Shown: positions 18,279 to 28,917, counted from the first letter of the stretch. The stretch: DNA of 64,000 nt from Bacillota bacterium (GCA_023435645.1 JAEYRK010000079.1:1-64000); one strand, 5' to 3'. The notes: a model not told the origin generated them from the sequence alone. Translations and numbers: made by a program.

Positions 18279-19154
18279 ATGGATTTACTGAATGCAATCA
18301 TCATGGGCCTGGTGCAGGGAATCGCAGAATTCCTGCCGGTGAGCAGCTCCGGACATCTGGCGATTATGAAGCAGATTTTACGAATGAACACCGATACCGG
18401 TTTATTATTTGATGTACTTCTTCATCTGGGAACTCTGGCGGCGATTTTCGTGGCCTTCTGGAAGGATATTAAGGAGCTGATTGTGGAAGGGTTCTCTATC
18501 ATCGGCGATTTCTTCGTAAATATGGTACGCTTTCTGAGGAATATAGGTGCTACAGAGAAGGTTTCCTATAAGAAGGTGATCTCTACTCCCTATCGAAGGT
18601 TTGTTATGCTGATCATCGTATCTACAATTCCGACGGGGATCATCGGATTTGCCTTTCAAGATGCAATAGAGAGAGCAGGTATGAGTCTATTGATTCCCGG
18701 ATTATGCCTGATTTTAACCTCAATTCTGCTTACAATTGCTGACCGAACTCCCATTGGCCATAAGAAGGAAGAGGATTCCACCTATACTGATGCAGGACTC
18801 ATAGGTATCGCACAGGGGATTGCAACTCTACCAGGTCTGTCCAGATCAGGAACCACGATTACCGCCTGTCTGCTTCGGGGCTTTGACCGTACTTATGCGG
18901 TAAAGTATTCCTTTATCATGTCCATTCCTGCAGTACTGGGTGCGACCGTTCTGGAGCTGAAGGACTTCTCCATGGACCAGGTAAATAGCTCCCTGCTATC
19001 GGGATATCTGGTGGGTACTCTGGTTGCCGGTATCGTAGGTTATCTCTGCATCAAGACGATGTTAGTTGTTGTAAGGGGAAAGAAGTTTAAGTATTTTACA
19101 TATTATTGCTTCGGTGTCGGACTAATTGCCGTAATCGGGCACTTTATGATCTAG
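18279..19154 (+). CDS. uppP: Undecaprenyl-diphosphatase
   Basis: UppP (BacA) dephosphorylates undecaprenyl pyrophosphate to recycle the lipid carrier for wall synthesis, and confers bacitracin tolerance. The two signature segments are present: [18 protein letters not shown] at the N-terminus and GLSRSGTT near residue 185. The 291 residues form about eight membrane helices, with a longer than usual hydrophilic loop around 75-105. Start ATG follows AGGAGG. It ends 11 bases before the ftsK start and is co-transcribed with it. Confidence 0.96.
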   Translation: MDLLNAIIMGLVQGIAEFLPVSSSGHLAIMKQILRMNTDTGLLFDVLLHLGTLAAIFVAFWKDIKELIVEGFSIIGDFFVNMVRFLRNIGATEKVSYKKVISTPYRRFVMLIIVSTIPTGIIGFAFQDAIERAGMSLLIPGLCLILTSILLTIADRTPIGHKKEEDSTYTDAGLIGIAQGIATLPGLSRSGTTITACLLRGFDRTYAVKYSFIMSIPAVLGATVLELKDFSMDQVNSSLLSGYLVGTLVAGIVGYLCIKTMLVVVRGKKFKYFTYYCFGVGLIAVIGHFMI

Positions 19155-19165
19155 GGGGATGTCTG

Positions 19166-21727
19166 ATGGCTTCCAAACAGAAAAAGAAAAAGACGAGTAA
19201 TACACAGAAGAAGAGCAATAGGAGGGAAAGTGTCAAGCAAAAAGGTGTGATACAGGATGAAATTATCCTGATCATAGCTTTGGTTGTCTCCTTACTGCTG
19301 TTTTTGAGTAATTTAGATTTGGGTGGTGTGGTCGGAGATGTTGTCAGCAGTTTTCTCTTTGGAATGATTGGACTGATGGCATATGTATTACCTTTCCTGA
19401 TTTTTTTCGGAACAGCCTTTCATATCTCAAATGTGGGGAACAGGTCTGCCGGAAGGAAGCTAATCAGTGCGATTGTATTTTTCCTTGCATTAACCGCACT
19501 CATACAGCTCATCTCAACCTCCTATGACAGCAGTGTTAAGATTACTGAATATTACACGAATGCGGTGAAGGATCGAAATGGCGGTGGTATCATCGGCGGT
19601 ATGATTGGAATGCTTCTATGCAAGGCCTTTGGAGTCCTTGCCGCTTATATTATCCTGATTGCAGTCATGATCATTTGTATGATTGTGATTACGGGTAAAG
19701 CCATCTTTACCTATATGGCGAAGAAAAGCAAGAGCTCCCTGGAGGAACGCAGAGAATATCAGAAGCTGAAAAGAGAACATGCAGAGGAGCTTGGAGGCGA
19801 AGGAGGAAGCCTTAGGCGTCCTCCGAAAACCTACGTGCTGGATGGAAATCTTACTCCTCAGACTGCGAAAGCCCAGGAGAAAGCCAATCTAGTCAATGAT
19901 AAGAAAAATAAGAAGAATACTACTGCCCGTGAGGATGAGCTTCCTGTCATCAATCTGGATCACCTCTTTACAGAGAAGGAGGAAGAGCCTGTACCTGTGG
20001 GAAAGCAGACTTTTATGAGCACTGCCAGTGTACCAACCTATGAGGAGGAGCTTCAGAGCAAATTCGGCAAGGCTGTACAAAGCACTGGGGAAAAACTGGA
20101 CTTTGATGAAGCTGAGCGAAGCCTCTCAGAATCCTCCCATAAGACGGAAGTTGCAGATCCTAAGGTGGAGCCATTCAAGTCGGAGGGGGCGAAGGCGGGG
20201 GCAAAAAGTCAGCCTACAGATGTAGAAGTACTAGAAATTGACCAAACACCTGAACAGAAGGAATATGTATTCCCTCCTAAGAATCTTCTGGCAGGACCGA
20301 AGGCAAAGCAGGTGAAGGGTAATAATGACCGTAGTCTGAAGGAAACAGCAATCAAGCTCCAGAACACCCTGGAGAGCTTCGGGGTTCATGTCACAATTAC
20401 AAATGTCAGCTGTGGTCCCGCGGTGACCCGATATGAGCTCCAGCCGGAGCAGGGAGTCATGGTAAGCAGGATTACCAGGCTGGCAGATGATATCAAGCTC
20501 AATCTGGCGGCCTCGGACGTCAGGATCGAGGCTCCGATTCCCGGGAAAGCGGCAGTTGGAATAGAGGTGCCCAATAAGGAAAATTCCATGGTAACACTCC
20601 GTGAGATGTTTGAAAGTCCGGAATTTACAAACCATCCCTCCGACATTGCCTTTGCAGTCGGCAAGGATATCGGTGGACAAACCATCATCACAGATATTGC
20701 TAAGATGCCCCATTTATTGATTGCCGGTGCTACAGGCTCAGGTAAATCGGTCTGTATTAATACATTGATTATGAGTATATTATATAAATCCAAGCCCTCT
20801 GACGTTCGCCTGATTATGGTGGATCCGAAGGTCGTGGAGCTAAATGTATATAACGGAATTCCCCATTTGCTCATCCCGGTAGTCACTGATCCGAAGAAGG
20901 CCTCCGCGGCACTGAACTGGGCGGTAGTGGAGATGACGGAACGGTATAAGAAATTTGCCGAGGTCGGAGTAAGGGATATTAAGGGCTATAATGAGAAGGT
21001 GGCGGAGGTTGCATACCTTAACGATGAAAATTATCAGAAGCTGCCACAGATCGTAATCATTATTGATGAGCTGGCAGACCTTATGATGGTCGCTCAGAAT
21101 GAAGTAGAGGATGCCATCTGCCGATTGGCGCAGCTGGCGAGAGCGGCGGGACTGCATTTGATTATCGCTACCCAGAGGCCCTCTGTCAATGTCATTACCG
21201 GATTAATCAAGGCAAATATACCTTCAAGAATTGCATTTGCGGTATCCTCCCAAATCGATTCCAGAACCATCATTGACGGCTCCGGAGCCGAGAAGCTGTT
21301 AGGGAAGGGTGATATGCTCTTCTTCCCATCCGGTTATCCGAAGCCTGTCAGAATCCAGGGTGCCTTTATTTCTGATAAGGAAGTCAGCGCTGTAGTGGAT
21401 TTCTTAAAGAAGCATAATAATGAAGCCCAATACAATGAAGAGGTCAAGGATAAGATTGCCAATGCTAGGCCAGGAGAGGCTGGGCTTGGTATGGGTGGAG
21501 GCAATGAGCAGGATGAATACTTTGCTGAAGCAGGTAAGTTTATTATTGAGAAGGACAAGGCCTCCATTGGTATGCTTCAGAGAGTTTATAAAATCGGTTT
21601 TAACCGTGCAGCGAGAATTATGGATCAATTGGCTGAGGCAGGAGTGGTTGGTCCTGAGGAAGGGACCAAGCCCAGAAAGATTTTGATGTCTCTGGAGCAG
21701 TTTGAACAATTTCTGGAGGAGAATTAA
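19166..21727 (+). CDS. ftsK: DNA translocase FtsK/SpoIIIE
   Basis: The membrane-anchored ATP-driven DNA pump that clears chromosomes from the septum, and in sporulating species moves DNA into the forespore. Its 853 residues comprise a basic N-terminal tail, four or five membrane helices (about 35-190), an acidic variable linker to about 395, the alpha/beta motor with Walker A GATGSGKS near 524 and Walker [11 protein letters not shown] near 632, and the C-terminal gamma winged-helix (about 785-850; [12 protein letters not shown]) that reads polar DNA motifs. Of the possible starts, ATG 19166 follows the GGGGG at 19154-19158; the longer frame overlaps uppP. Position beside tepA-ylzJ matches Bacillus spoIIIE. 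Confidence 0.97.
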   Translation: MASKQKKKKTSNTQKKSNRRESVKQKGVIQDEIILIIALVVSLLLFLSNLDLGGVVGDVVSSFLFGMIGLMAYVLPFLIFFGTAFHISNVGNRSAGRKLISAIVFFLALTALIQLISTSYDSSVKITEYYTNAVKDRNGGGIIGGMIGMLLCKAFGVLAAYIILIAVMIICMIVITGKAIFTYMAKKSKSSLEERREYQKLKREHAEELGGEGGSLRRPPKTYVLDGNLTPQTAKAQEKANLVNDKKNKKNTTAREDELPVINLDHLFTEKEEEPVPVGKQTFMSTASVPTYEEELQSKFGKAVQSTGEKLDFDEAERSLSESSHKTEVADPKVEPFKSEGAKAGAKSQPTDVEVLEIDQTPEQKEYVFPPKNLLAGPKAKQVKGNNDRSLKETAIKLQNTLESFGVHVTITNVSCGPAVTRYELQPEQGVMVSRITRLADDIKLNLAASDVRIEAPIPGKAAVGIEVPNKENSMVTLREMFESPEFTNHPSDIAFAVGKDIGGQTIITDIAKMPHLLIAGATGSGKSVCINTLIMSILYKSKPSDVRLIMVDPKVVELNVYNGIPHLLIPVVTDPKKASAALNWAVVEMTERYKKFAEVGVRDIKGYNEKVAEVAYLNDENYQKLPQIVIIIDELADLMMVAQNEVEDAICRLAQLARAAGLHLIIATQRPSVNVITGLIKANIPSRIAFAVSSQIDSRTIIDGSGAEKLLGKGDMLFFPSGYPKPVRIQGAFISDKEVSAVVDFLKKHNNEAQYNEEVKDKIANARPGEAGLGMGGGNEQDEYFAEAGKFIIEKDKASIGMLQRVYKIGFNRAARIMDQLAEAGVVGPEEGTKPRKILMSLEQFEQFLEEN

Positions 21728-21796
21728 TCCGATTGCCTATTTGATTTGATGGTTAGACAAGAGTAGAACGATAAGAGAAATGATAGGGTGATCCAT

Positions 21797-22774
21797 ATGA
21801 GCAGAATTGCGTGGCTGGTAGTGAATGAATTTCTGCAGTCAGATAAATTCAATGAAATTCATGAATGGCTGAGGAAGGCTGCACAAAGATTGAATATACA
21901 GCTGCTTCTGAAAACAAATGCAGAGCTGCTGATTGACCTTCAATCGAAGGAGGACAGCAGGAAGGCAGAAGAGGAGGGCTACACTCTAGGGGATGATGGG
22001 GAAAGAACGTCCGAATCCTCGGAGCATAATAAGGAGCATAGGAAGGCCCGTAACGAAGAGCTGTATTTCATATTGTTTTGGGATAAGGATACGAGGCTGG
22101 CAAGACATCTGGAACAGCAGGGTTATCAAGTATTCAATTCCTCCGAGGCAATCGCGGCCTGTGATGATAAAGCCCTGACGCATCTGGCGCTGATGAAGGA
22201 AGGAATACCGATGCCCAGGACGATCATAGCACCCAAGACCTTCGATAATATAGGCTATACCAACGAACATTTCCTGAAGGAGGTCTCGGATCGGCTGGGG
22301 TATCCGATGGTGGTGAAGGAATGCTTCGGATCCTTTGGTCAACAGGTATATCTGGCGAAGGACCCTGAGGAGCTGAAGACCCTTGTAAGACGAATAGGCA
22401 CCAGACCCATGCTATATCAGGAATTTATCGCCTCCAGTGCCGGTAAGGATGTAAGACTTCAGGTGGTCGGAGGGAGGGTAATTGCCTCCATGTACCGTTA
22501 TTCCGAGAACGGTGACTTTCGTGCCAATCTATCGATCGGAGGCAAGATGCTTCCCTATGAACCGACCAAGGAACAGTGTGAACTGGCGGTACGATGCTGT
22601 GAGATTCTTGGCCTTGATTATGCCGGCGTGGATCTACTGTTTGGGGAGAAGGGCGAGACCCTGGTTTGTGAAGTGAATTCCAACGCTCATTTTAAGAACA
22701 TCTATGACTGTACCGGAGTGAATGCAGCGGATGCAATCCTATCCCATATCGTGAATAAGCTAGAAGCTGTTTGA
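21797..22774 (+). CDS. ATP-grasp ligase, RimK-like (first of a pair)
   Basis: A 325-residue ATP-grasp enzyme. The N-terminal domain (1-120) carries a charged insertion around 55-85. The ATP-grasp core shows the Gly-rich loop KECFGSFGQQVY, the EFI hinge region, GKDVRLQVVGGRV, and metal ligands in GVDLLF and CEVNSNAHF (E-x-N). RimK-like enzymes join an amino acid or other amine to a carboxylate through an acyl phosphate; the substrates are unknown here. GTG 21788 is an alternative start, but AGGGTG fits the ATG at 21797. It lies 69 bases after ftsK and upstream of a second ATP-grasp gene. Confidence 0.88.
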   Translation: MSRIAWLVVNEFLQSDKFNEIHEWLRKAAQRLNIQLLLKTNAELLIDLQSKEDSRKAEEEGYTLGDDGERTSESSEHNKEHRKARNEELYFILFWDKDTRLARHLEQQGYQVFNSSEAIAACDDKALTHLALMKEGIPMPRTIIAPKTFDNIGYTNEHFLKEVSDRLGYPMVVKECFGSFGQQVYLAKDPEELKTLVRRIGTRPMLYQEFIASSAGKDVRLQVVGGRVIASMYRYSENGDFRANLSIGGKMLPYEPTKEQCELAVRCCEILGLDYAGVDLLFGEKGETLVCEVNSNAHFKNIYDCTGVNAADAILSHIVNKLEAV

Positions 22775-22860
22775 CTTTGAAGCTTGATATCCGAGCAAGG
22801 AGAAATGAAAGAAGAACGCTGGAGTAATCCAATATTTTAGAGAAAATGAGGCGGTTAGAG

Positions 22861-23721
22861 ATGCTGGCCTGGATGCTTTATTTCAAGGAAGGTGCCATAT
22901 ATAATAAGCGCTATATAGAATTTTATATGGAAGAGGGACGTAAGCTTGGCATCACTGTCAAGCTTATGCTGGTGGAGGAGCTGGAGTTCGGTGTGAAGGA
23001 GGGCGAATGGTTTCTTACGCACAAGGGGGCAGTACTGCCGTATCCTGATTTCGTCATCTGCCGAGCAATCTATCCGTTACTGAGTAAGCATTTGGAAGCG
23101 ATGGGAATCAGGGTATTTAATAATGCCATTTTATCGGAAATCTGTAATGATAAGGCGAAAACCTATCAGTATCTGGCCAAGACCGGAATACGAATGGTGG
23201 ATACAAGCTTCTGTAAGAATGCCTTTCTTAAGACTGCAATGGATCACATTCCCTCACCGACCGTGATAAAAGCGGTGGATGGACATGGGGGAAGGCAGGT
23301 ATTCCTATTGGACAAGAATTCAGAGGAGGAGGAGAAGATAAGGATCCTCAGGGGGATCGGAAGCTCCGATGCCGTCCTGCAGCCATTGACCGGACACAAA
23401 CATCAGGATCTCAGGGTATATGTGATTGGCAAGGAGATCATTGCCGCTGTCCTAAGGACAGCGAAGGATGGCTTTAGGTCGAACTTCTCACTGGGAGGTG
23501 AGGTCCGGCTGTATGAGCTGTCAGAGGGGGAAAGGAAGCTGGTACATCGCATCATCAGTCAATTTGAAATTGGTATGGTGGGGATTGATTTTATCATCGG
23601 GGATGAAGGAGAATTGATTTTTAATGAGATAGAGGATGTGGTTGGCTCAAGAATGCTTTACCAATGCTCGGAAATCAACCTTGTAGAAAATTACCTGAGC
23701 TATATCCTTACGCAGATATAA
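22861..23721 (+). CDS. ATP-grasp ligase with E-x-E metal site (second of a pair)
   Basis: A 286-residue ATP-grasp protein distantly related to its upstream neighbour. The Gly-rich loop is KAVDGHGGRQVF; QDLRVYVIGKEI and RSNFSLGG follow. Unusually, the C-terminal metal-binding segment reads NEIEDVVGSRM, so the usual E-x-N is E-x-E. This could alter metal use or mark a distinct subfamily. ATG 22846 is possible, but GGCGG at 22851-22855 fits ATG 22861. Being adjacent and co-directional suggests that the two enzymes act on one product, as paired ligases do in some peptide-like metabolite pathways (inference). Confidence 0.85.
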   Translation: MLAWMLYFKEGAIYNKRYIEFYMEEGRKLGITVKLMLVEELEFGVKEGEWFLTHKGAVLPYPDFVICRAIYPLLSKHLEAMGIRVFNNAILSEICNDKAKTYQYLAKTGIRMVDTSFCKNAFLKTAMDHIPSPTVIKAVDGHGGRQVFLLDKNSEEEEKIRILRGIGSSDAVLQPLTGHKHQDLRVYVIGKEIIAAVLRTAKDGFRSNFSLGGEVRLYELSEGERKLVHRIISQFEIGMVGIDFIIGDEGELIFNEIEDVVGSRMLYQCSEINLVENYLSYILTQI

Positions 23722-23797
23722 GCAGACATAAGCAAATACAAGCAGATATAAGCAGAAATAAGCAGACAATACAAGTACATGCGGATACAAGCAGATG
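23711..23797 (+). repeat. Decanucleotide tandem repeat after the second ATP-grasp gene
   Basis: Five exactly phased 10-base units (AGCAGATATA type) run from 23711 to 23760, the first overlapping the last codons and the stop. Further degenerate units reach about 23797. The array is short, has no spacers and is not a CRISPR. Confidence 0.85.
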
Positions 23798-23870
23798 AAA
23801 ATGGGGCTGCCGCTCTAAAATGTAGGCGCCTATATATTAGGAAGGATGTTTCACCCATTTTAGTTCATAA

Positions 23871-23908
23871 AATGCGTATGATGTTGTTAATCATACGCAT
23901 TCTTTTTT
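23871..23908 (+). terminator. Terminator after the ATP-grasp pair
   Basis: AATGCGTATGAT at 23871-23882 pairs perfectly with ATCATACGCATT at 23890-23901, followed by CTTTTTT. It lies between convergent genes. Confidence 0.92.
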
Positions 23909-23950
23909 CGTATTCTATGGGATAAACATTCAAGGGGCTATATGATAGGG

Positions 23951-24595
23951 CTATATTAAGGTCAGCAGCTCTCTGGGAGTATCGATCAGATAATCGACAC
24001 CGGCAGATTTAAGTACCTCACGGCTTCGAAAGCCCCAGGTCACTCCGATACAGGGAATCCCTGCATTTTGAGCTGTCTGAGCATCTGTTTCTGAGTCACC
24101 GACAAAGATGGTCTTGGAGAGCTCGGAGCCCAGTTCCTTCACAGCTTTATATACACTGTCCGGAGCAGGTTTTCTCTTAATCTCCTGTGATTCCCCGATG
24201 GCTACGGGAATCAGAGTACAGAAATAGGTTTTTGCAAGGATTTTCACGGCGGTATCATATTTATTAGAAACAATGGCTATCTTATAATTAAAACGGTTCA
24301 GATCCAGAAGCAGCTCCATAATACCGTTGTAGGGTCTGGTCTTATTCTGCATATTCTGCCTATAATGCTCCTTGAACTCCTCCAGACACTGTGTAACCTC
24401 CTCCTCGGAGCAATGTCCGGGAACAGAAAGGCGAACTAAATTACGAACACCATTACCTACAAAGCGCCTTACCTCCTCCAGACTCCTGGTGGAATAACCC
24501 TTTTGGGCTAAGATATCATTCAGGCTGTCTCGAAGATCGTCCAAGGTATTTAATAGGGTTCCATCCAGATCAAAAATTACGGTATCGTATTTCAT
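23951..24595 (-). CDS. HAD-family phosphatase, phosphoglycolate phosphatase-like
   Basis: A 214-residue haloacid dehalogenase-superfamily hydrolase. The nucleophile motif DLDGTLLNT is at the N-terminus, motif II is VSNK, and motif III/IV is the KRKPAPDSV lysine and VGDSETDAQTA. The helical cap (about 18-85) places it with the Gph/PpaX group, which hydrolyses phosphoglycolate or pyrophosphate. Genome context does not fix the substrate. It is convergent with the ATP-grasp genes and divergent from fhs. Confidence 0.88.
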   Translation of the reverse strand: MKYDTVIFDLDGTLLNTLDDLRDSLNDILAQKGYSTRSLEEVRRFVGNGVRNLVRLSVPGHCSEEEVTQCLEEFKEHYRQNMQNKTRPYNGIMELLLDLNRFNYKIAIVSNKYDTAVKILAKTYFCTLIPVAIGESQEIKRKPAPDSVYKAVKELGSELSKTIFVGDSETDAQTAQNAGIPCIGVTWGFRSREVLKSAGVDYLIDTPRELLTLI

Positions 24596-24801
24596 CGTAG
24601 GTATCCTTTCTTAAGTATAAATGGGTATGGAAGGAAGAACGGCTAGAAAGCCTTTCCTCTGGAGTAGGTAAAAGGCTGGCTAGCAGTCAGCCTCATATTG
24701 TTTATAGTATATAGTTCAGTTATCAAACGTGCAAGCAATTTTTTGTACTTTATTCAGAAACCTTGATTTTCCTTGATGATTCATGGATAAAAACCACATA
24801 C

Positions 24802-24830
24802 TTGTCTGATATTAGCTATTATGTTACAAT
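24802..24830 (+). promoter_or_regulatory. Promoter of fhs
   Basis: TTGTCT at 24802-24807, spacer 17, TACAAT at 24825-24830, about 40 bases before the start codon. No THF riboswitch is evident. Confidence 0.65.
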
Positions 24831-24869
24831 ATCCCTATTAAATTCGGTACACAGAAAGGTTGGAATAAA

Positions 24870-26540
24870 ATGAAATCGGATATTCAGATTGCACAGGAAG
24901 CGAAACTTAATTCAATCGTTGCAGTAGCAAAAAAGCTTGATATTTCAGAGAATGACTTAGAGCTATACGGGAAATATAAGGCAAAGCTCTCAGATGAGCT
25001 ATGGGAGAGGGTTAAGAACCGCCAGGACGGAAAGCTGGTTTTAGTAACTGCAATCAATCCGACTCCTGCAGGAGAAGGGAAGACCACTACAACGGTTGGT
25101 TTAGGGCAGGCATTTGGAAGGATGAACGTGAAATCCGTGATTGCACTGAGAGAACCCTCTCTGGGTCCCTGCTTTGGCATCAAGGGTGGTGCAGCAGGCG
25201 GTGGTTATGCCCAGGTGGTCCCGATGGAGGATTTGAACCTGCATTTTACCGGAGATTTTCATGCGATTACCTCTGCCAATAACCTACTGGCAGCAATGCT
25301 GGATAACCATATCCAACAAGGAAATACACTGGAGATAGATACCAATCAGATCGTATGGAAGCGCTGTGTAGATATGAATGACCGTGTACTCCGCAATATC
25401 GTTGTGGGTCTGGGACGTAAAGCAGATGGTGTGGTTAGAGAGGACCATTTTATTATTACAGTGGCTTCAGAAATCATGGCTGTTCTATGCCTGTCAGAGA
25501 ATATGAAGGATATGAAGGAGCGGCTTGGACGAATTGTGGTGGCCTATACCTATGACGGAAAGCCGGTAACTGCGAAGCAGCTGAAGGCAGTTGGTGCCAT
25601 GGCAGCATTATTAAAGGACGCTCTGAAGCCGAATTTAATTCAGACAGTGGAGAATACTCCTGCGATCATCCATGGCGGACCCTTTGCGAATATCGCCCAT
25701 GGCTGTAACAGTGTCAGGGCCACCAAGACAGCCCTAAAGCTGGCGGATGTCGTTGTGACCGAAGCCGGCTTCGGTGCAGACCTTGGTGCCGAGAAATTCT
25801 TTGATATTAAATGTAGGATGGCAGACCTAAAGCCGGATGCAGTCGTACTGGTAGCAACCATCCGTGCCTTAAAATATAATGGCGGTGTTAAAAAGACCGA
25901 GCTGGCGACAGAGAATCTGGCAGCATTGGAAAAGGGAATTGTGAATCTGGAGAAGCATATTGAGAATCTTCAGAAATTCGGTGTTCCGGTGGTCGTAAGC
26001 TTAAATCGCTTTATGTCCGATACGGAAGCAGAGCTTCGTTATGTGAAGGCCTTCTGTGAAAGGAGAAGCTGCGACTTCGCACTTTGTGAGGTGTGGGAGA
26101 AGGGCGGAGAAGGTGGACTTGAATTGGCCAAGAAGGTCCTGGAGACCATGGAGAAGAAGGAAAGCCATTTTCAGCCCCTATATGGTCTGGAGCTGTCCAT
26201 CAAGCAGAAGATTGAGACCATCGCAAGGGAAATCTACGGTGCTGATGGAGTCACCTTTGATCCGGCGGCGGAGAGTGCAATCAAGACCATTGAAGCCCTC
26301 GGATACAAGGAGCTTCCGGTCTGTATGGCGAAAAACCAGTATTCCCTATCCGATGATGCCACAAAGCTTGGCAGACCGACCGACTTTACCGTGAATATCC
26401 GTGAGGTCTATGTATCCGCAGGTGCCGGCTTTGTTGTTGCCATAACAGGAACCGTTATGACGATGCCGGGACTTCCGAAGGTACCGGCTGCAGAGGGGAT
26501 CGATGTGGATGAGGACGGAAGGATTACCGGGCTGTTCTAA
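24870..26540 (+). CDS. fhs: Formate-tetrahydrofolate ligase
   Basis: Makes 10-formyl-THF from formate, THF and ATP, feeding purine and one-carbon metabolism; it is universal in acetogens and common in clostridia. The 556-residue length is standard. The P-loop-like [11 protein letters not shown] near residue 65 and the following [23 protein letters not shown] region (shown in part) are the family signatures. It appears monocistronic with its own promoter. The presence of fhs alone does not show acetogenesis. Confidence 0.97.
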   Translation: MKSDIQIAQEAKLNSIVAVAKKLDISENDLELYGKYKAKLSDELWERVKNRQDGKLVLVTAINPTPAGEGKTTTTVGLGQAFGRMNVKSVIALREPSLGPCFGIKGGAAGGGYAQVVPMEDLNLHFTGDFHAITSANNLLAAMLDNHIQQGNTLEIDTNQIVWKRCVDMNDRVLRNIVVGLGRKADGVVREDHFIITVASEIMAVLCLSENMKDMKERLGRIVVAYTYDGKPVTAKQLKAVGAMAALLKDALKPNLIQTVENTPAIIHGGPFANIAHGCNSVRATKTALKLADVVVTEAGFGADLGAEKFFDIKCRMADLKPDAVVLVATIRALKYNGGVKKTELATENLAALEKGIVNLEKHIENLQKFGVPVVVSLNRFMSDTEAELRYVKAFCERRSCDFALCEVWEKGGEGGLELAKKVLETMEKKESHFQPLYGLELSIKQKIETIAREIYGADGVTFDPAAESAIKTIEALGYKELPVCMAKNQYSLSDDATKLGRPTDFTVNIREVYVSAGAGFVVAITGTVMTMPGLPKVPAAEGIDVDEDGRITGLF

Positions 26541-26858
26541 GGTGAAAGGACCGAGCTGCTATGAGTTTTCCAGGGTAACGATATGCTGATAGAATAGAGT
26601 TACTTGGAATAAAAAGGACTAGCGGCGATAAGGATGAAGAGTTAGGAGCTTCTTAGGTAAATAAATGAGAGTTGATTTGAAAGAGGAATAACATAGCTTG
26701 CATTAGGTAGAAGTTACAGAATTTAATTATATGAAGATGATTTACCACAAAATAAAATAAAAACCTCCTCCGTTGACATAATCGCATGTATGCTCCCGTA
26801 TATTTTATTGATAACTGTTACTTGTACCATCATCAATAAATGAATAGGGAGGAAGAAT
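26541..26858. other. Intergenic region fhs - superoxide dismutase
   Basis: No open frame of note. TTGACA at 26773-26778 with TATATT at 26799-26804 (spacer 20, longer than ideal) is the best promoter candidate for the dismutase gene. No clear terminator follows fhs. Confidence 0.4.
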
Positions 26859-27446
26859 ATGATAGAGAAGATACCTTTCCGCTATACGGAGGACATCACG
26901 GTGGTAAACCGGAAGCAATTCGAGGCCCATCTTAGGCTTTATGAGGGATATGTGAGTAAAATCAATGAAATTGATGGGATTTTATTTGGGAATTCCGGCA
27001 GGGAACGGGCGAATGCAACCTTTAGCTATTACAGGGAGTGCAAACGGGGCGAGACCTATGCCATGAACGGAGTCATTCTCCATGAGCTGTATTTTGAAAA
27101 TATCGGTGGCTGCAGCGCAAAGCCGGATCAAATCACCTCAGATATTTTGGAACATGATTTCTGCAGCCTGGAGAACTGGCAGGAGGATTTTATTGCTACG
27201 GCAAAGGCCAGCAGAGGCTGGGCAGTACTTGCCTTTGACCAGAGAAGCGGACGCTTCCGCAATGTCAGCCTGGATGCCCACGATGTCGGAAATATCGCTT
27301 ATTCTGCTCCGGTGCTGGTATTAGATGTCTATGAGCATGCTTATTTTTATCAGTATCTGGACGATAAAGCGGAATATATCAATCAATTCATGAAAAACAT
27401 CAACTGGGCAGTGATAAGCGAGAGGCTGAAATATTATTACAATTAA
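26859..27446 (+). CDS. Superoxide dismutase, Fe/Mn family
   Basis: A 195-residue Fe/Mn superoxide dismutase-like protein, expected to convert superoxide to peroxide and oxygen. The four metal ligands can be placed: H in FEAHLRLYEGYV, H in VILHELYFENIGG, and D and H in LDVYEHAYFYQY. The first helix differs from classical enzymes: the second-shell histidines of the HxxxHH motif are replaced (LRLYE), and the gateway Tyr is one residue closer. Anaerobe-type members share such changes, so activity is likely but should be measured. It is preceded by AGGGAGGA and ends at a strong terminator, so is monocistronic. Confidence 0.82.
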   Translation: MIEKIPFRYTEDITVVNRKQFEAHLRLYEGYVSKINEIDGILFGNSGRERANATFSYYRECKRGETYAMNGVILHELYFENIGGCSAKPDQITSDILEHDFCSLENWQEDFIATAKASRGWAVLAFDQRSGRFRNVSLDAHDVGNIAYSAPVLVLDVYEHAYFYQYLDDKAEYINQFMKNINWAVISERLKYYYN

Positions 27447-27782
27447 TCGGTCAGACTAAAATAACAGTATGTCAAGAAAGGCTGAGCATTCAGAGTCTTT
27501 GACATACTGTTTTTGCTATGATATGCGAATTTACTCCGAATAGGTCAATTGTTATCCTAACCCTTTACATAGGTCCTTATTGATCAAGGAGTGATGATTC
27601 TTAATATGATTTTGAATTTAGGGGGAAAAGTAGCAAGTGGTAGACAAAATATGGAATATACATTATGATATAGACTAGATTAGTCATCTATATAAAAGCT
27701 TCAGGGGTTATGAGTGAGATAACAGGGGATAAAGATTAATCTTAATCAAAGTAATATTATGATCGGATCGGTGATAGAGTGA
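27447..27782. other. Intergenic region after the dismutase gene
   Basis: Holds the terminator at 27463-27515 and a small TCCTT/AAGGA hairpin near 27572-27588. No further gene is supported. Confidence 0.5.
27463..27515 (+). terminator. Terminator after superoxide dismutase
   Basis: AACAGTATGTCAAGA pairs with TCTTTGACATACTGTT (one mismatch) and TTTTTG follows. Confidence 0.92.
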
Positions 27783-28166
27783 ATGGATATGAAAATGAAA
27801 AGAAGGGTCTTAATTTTATCAGGCATTATACTGGCTATCATCCTCTATCTTGCATTTTATCATAAAACATATTCCATCAAGGTAGAGAATAAGGAGATTT
27901 ATGAAATTAAAATTCAAACCCCAGGTGCCTTTGGTTTTGGTTTAGATACTAAAATCATCACAAATCCTGATGAGATCAAACGATATTTGGAGCAAGTCCA
28001 AACGCTTCGATTTACACATCCAAAGATTGATACGGGTAAAGGATGGGTAACAGCGGTTGATATCAAGTATTTAGGTAAGAGTGGTAAGGAAAGGATGATA
28101 AGATATACTTTACTGGAGGATAAAATAGAAATCGGCTCATTTCAATATGATATCATATCGCAGTAA
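27783..28166 (+). CDS. Small membrane-anchored protein, unknown function
   Basis: I do not recognise a family. The 127-residue product starts with a basic stretch (KMKRR) and one hydrophobic helix (about 8-25), followed by a soluble beta-rich domain of about 100 residues, outside the membrane if the positive-inside rule holds. No Cys lipobox is present. ATG 27783 and the in-frame ATG 27789 are both possible; the ribosome site is weak. It stands alone between terminators, so gives no operon clue. Confidence 0.6.
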   Translation: MDMKMKRRVLILSGIILAIILYLAFYHKTYSIKVENKEIYEIKIQTPGAFGFGLDTKIITNPDEIKRYLEQVQTLRFTHPKIDTGKGWVTAVDIKYLGKSGKERMIRYTLLEDKIEIGSFQYDIISQ

Positions 28167-28202
28167 GGTAATACTACGGATTAAATAGAAAACTTTATAA
28201 GA

Positions 28203-28256
28203 GGCGTAATACTTTAAGGTTCCAGCAGCGTGGGAGCTTAAAGTATTACGCCCTTA
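28203..28256. terminator. Bidirectional terminator between convergent genes
   Basis: GGCGTAATACTTTAAG at 28203-28218 pairs with CTTAAAGTATTACGCC (28237-28252). It lies between the small membrane protein (+) and pyrI (-) and is well placed to end both transcripts, though T-runs are short. Confidence 0.8.
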
Positions 28257-28313
28257 TTAGTTCCTCTGCCTTAAATCGAAGGAGATGATATCGTATCATT
28301 TATGAGAGGTGAT

Positions 28314-28742
28314 TTACCTCCTCTCGAAGGCCTGCTCGCAGTAGACGCAGCGGTATACCCCGTTCTCCCGATCCGTAAGCTTAAAGGTATGGGGGATTCC
28401 CTGCTCCACGGAGGTGATGCATCTGGGGTTCTTGCATTTTAAGACATTATCTACGAAGGCAGGAAGCTCCGGATTCTTCTTCTCTATAATCACACCGTTT
28501 TCAATGACATCGATCGTAATCTTATGGTCCAGAGCACCTAGAATGTCGAGATTTATTCCGTCGAGAGTCCCTTCAATCTTGATGATATCTTTCTTACCCA
28601 TCTTGTTGCTTTTGGCATTCTTAATGATTGCGACACTGCAATCCTGGTTCTCTAAGTTCAGGTAAGTATAGATCTGCATGGCTCCGCCAGCTTTGATATG
28701 ATCTATGACGATTCCCTGATTTAAAACACCGATATTTAGCAT
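28314..28742 (-). CDS. pyrI: Aspartate carbamoyltransferase regulatory chain
   Basis: The PyrI subunit carries an N-terminal nucleotide-binding domain and a C-terminal zinc domain that contacts PyrB and transmits allosteric control. The 142 residues are slightly shorter than in E. coli (153). The four zinc cysteines are visible as C-KNPR-C and C-VY-C in the last 40 residues. The longer frame begins at 28754, but GGAGGT lies inside that extension and fits ATG 28742. It follows pyrB by 175 bases on the same strand. Confidence 0.95.
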   Translation of the reverse strand: MLNIGVLNQGIVIDHIKAGGAMQIYTYLNLENQDCSVAIIKNAKSNKMGKKDIIKIEGTLDGINLDILGALDHKITIDVIENGVIIEKKNPELPAFVDNVLKCKNPRCITSVEQGIPHTFKLTDRENGVYRCVYCEQAFERR

Positions 28743-28917
28743 AGCTACCTCCATCTGACAAATATTTATTTGTTCTGGAATACAAATGTATTTTGATGTT
28801 CTAGTTCACCTAATCATAAATAGCATTCTTGTATCTCCGGTTGATCCATATAGGGCTGAAGAGTGAATCTCCTTTGTTATCGGATTAATCCGTTAATGCA
28901 GCAGGTATATAAAAAGC

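Noticed and set aside
20231..20886. Two minus-strand frames of 160 and 166 residues inside ftsK
   Set aside because: They lie opposite the strongly conserved motor-domain coding sequence, have no ribosome site and no recognisable family.
24596..24869. THF riboswitch before fhs
   Set aside because: Only a normal promoter and about 40 bases of leader are present; no matching folded core.
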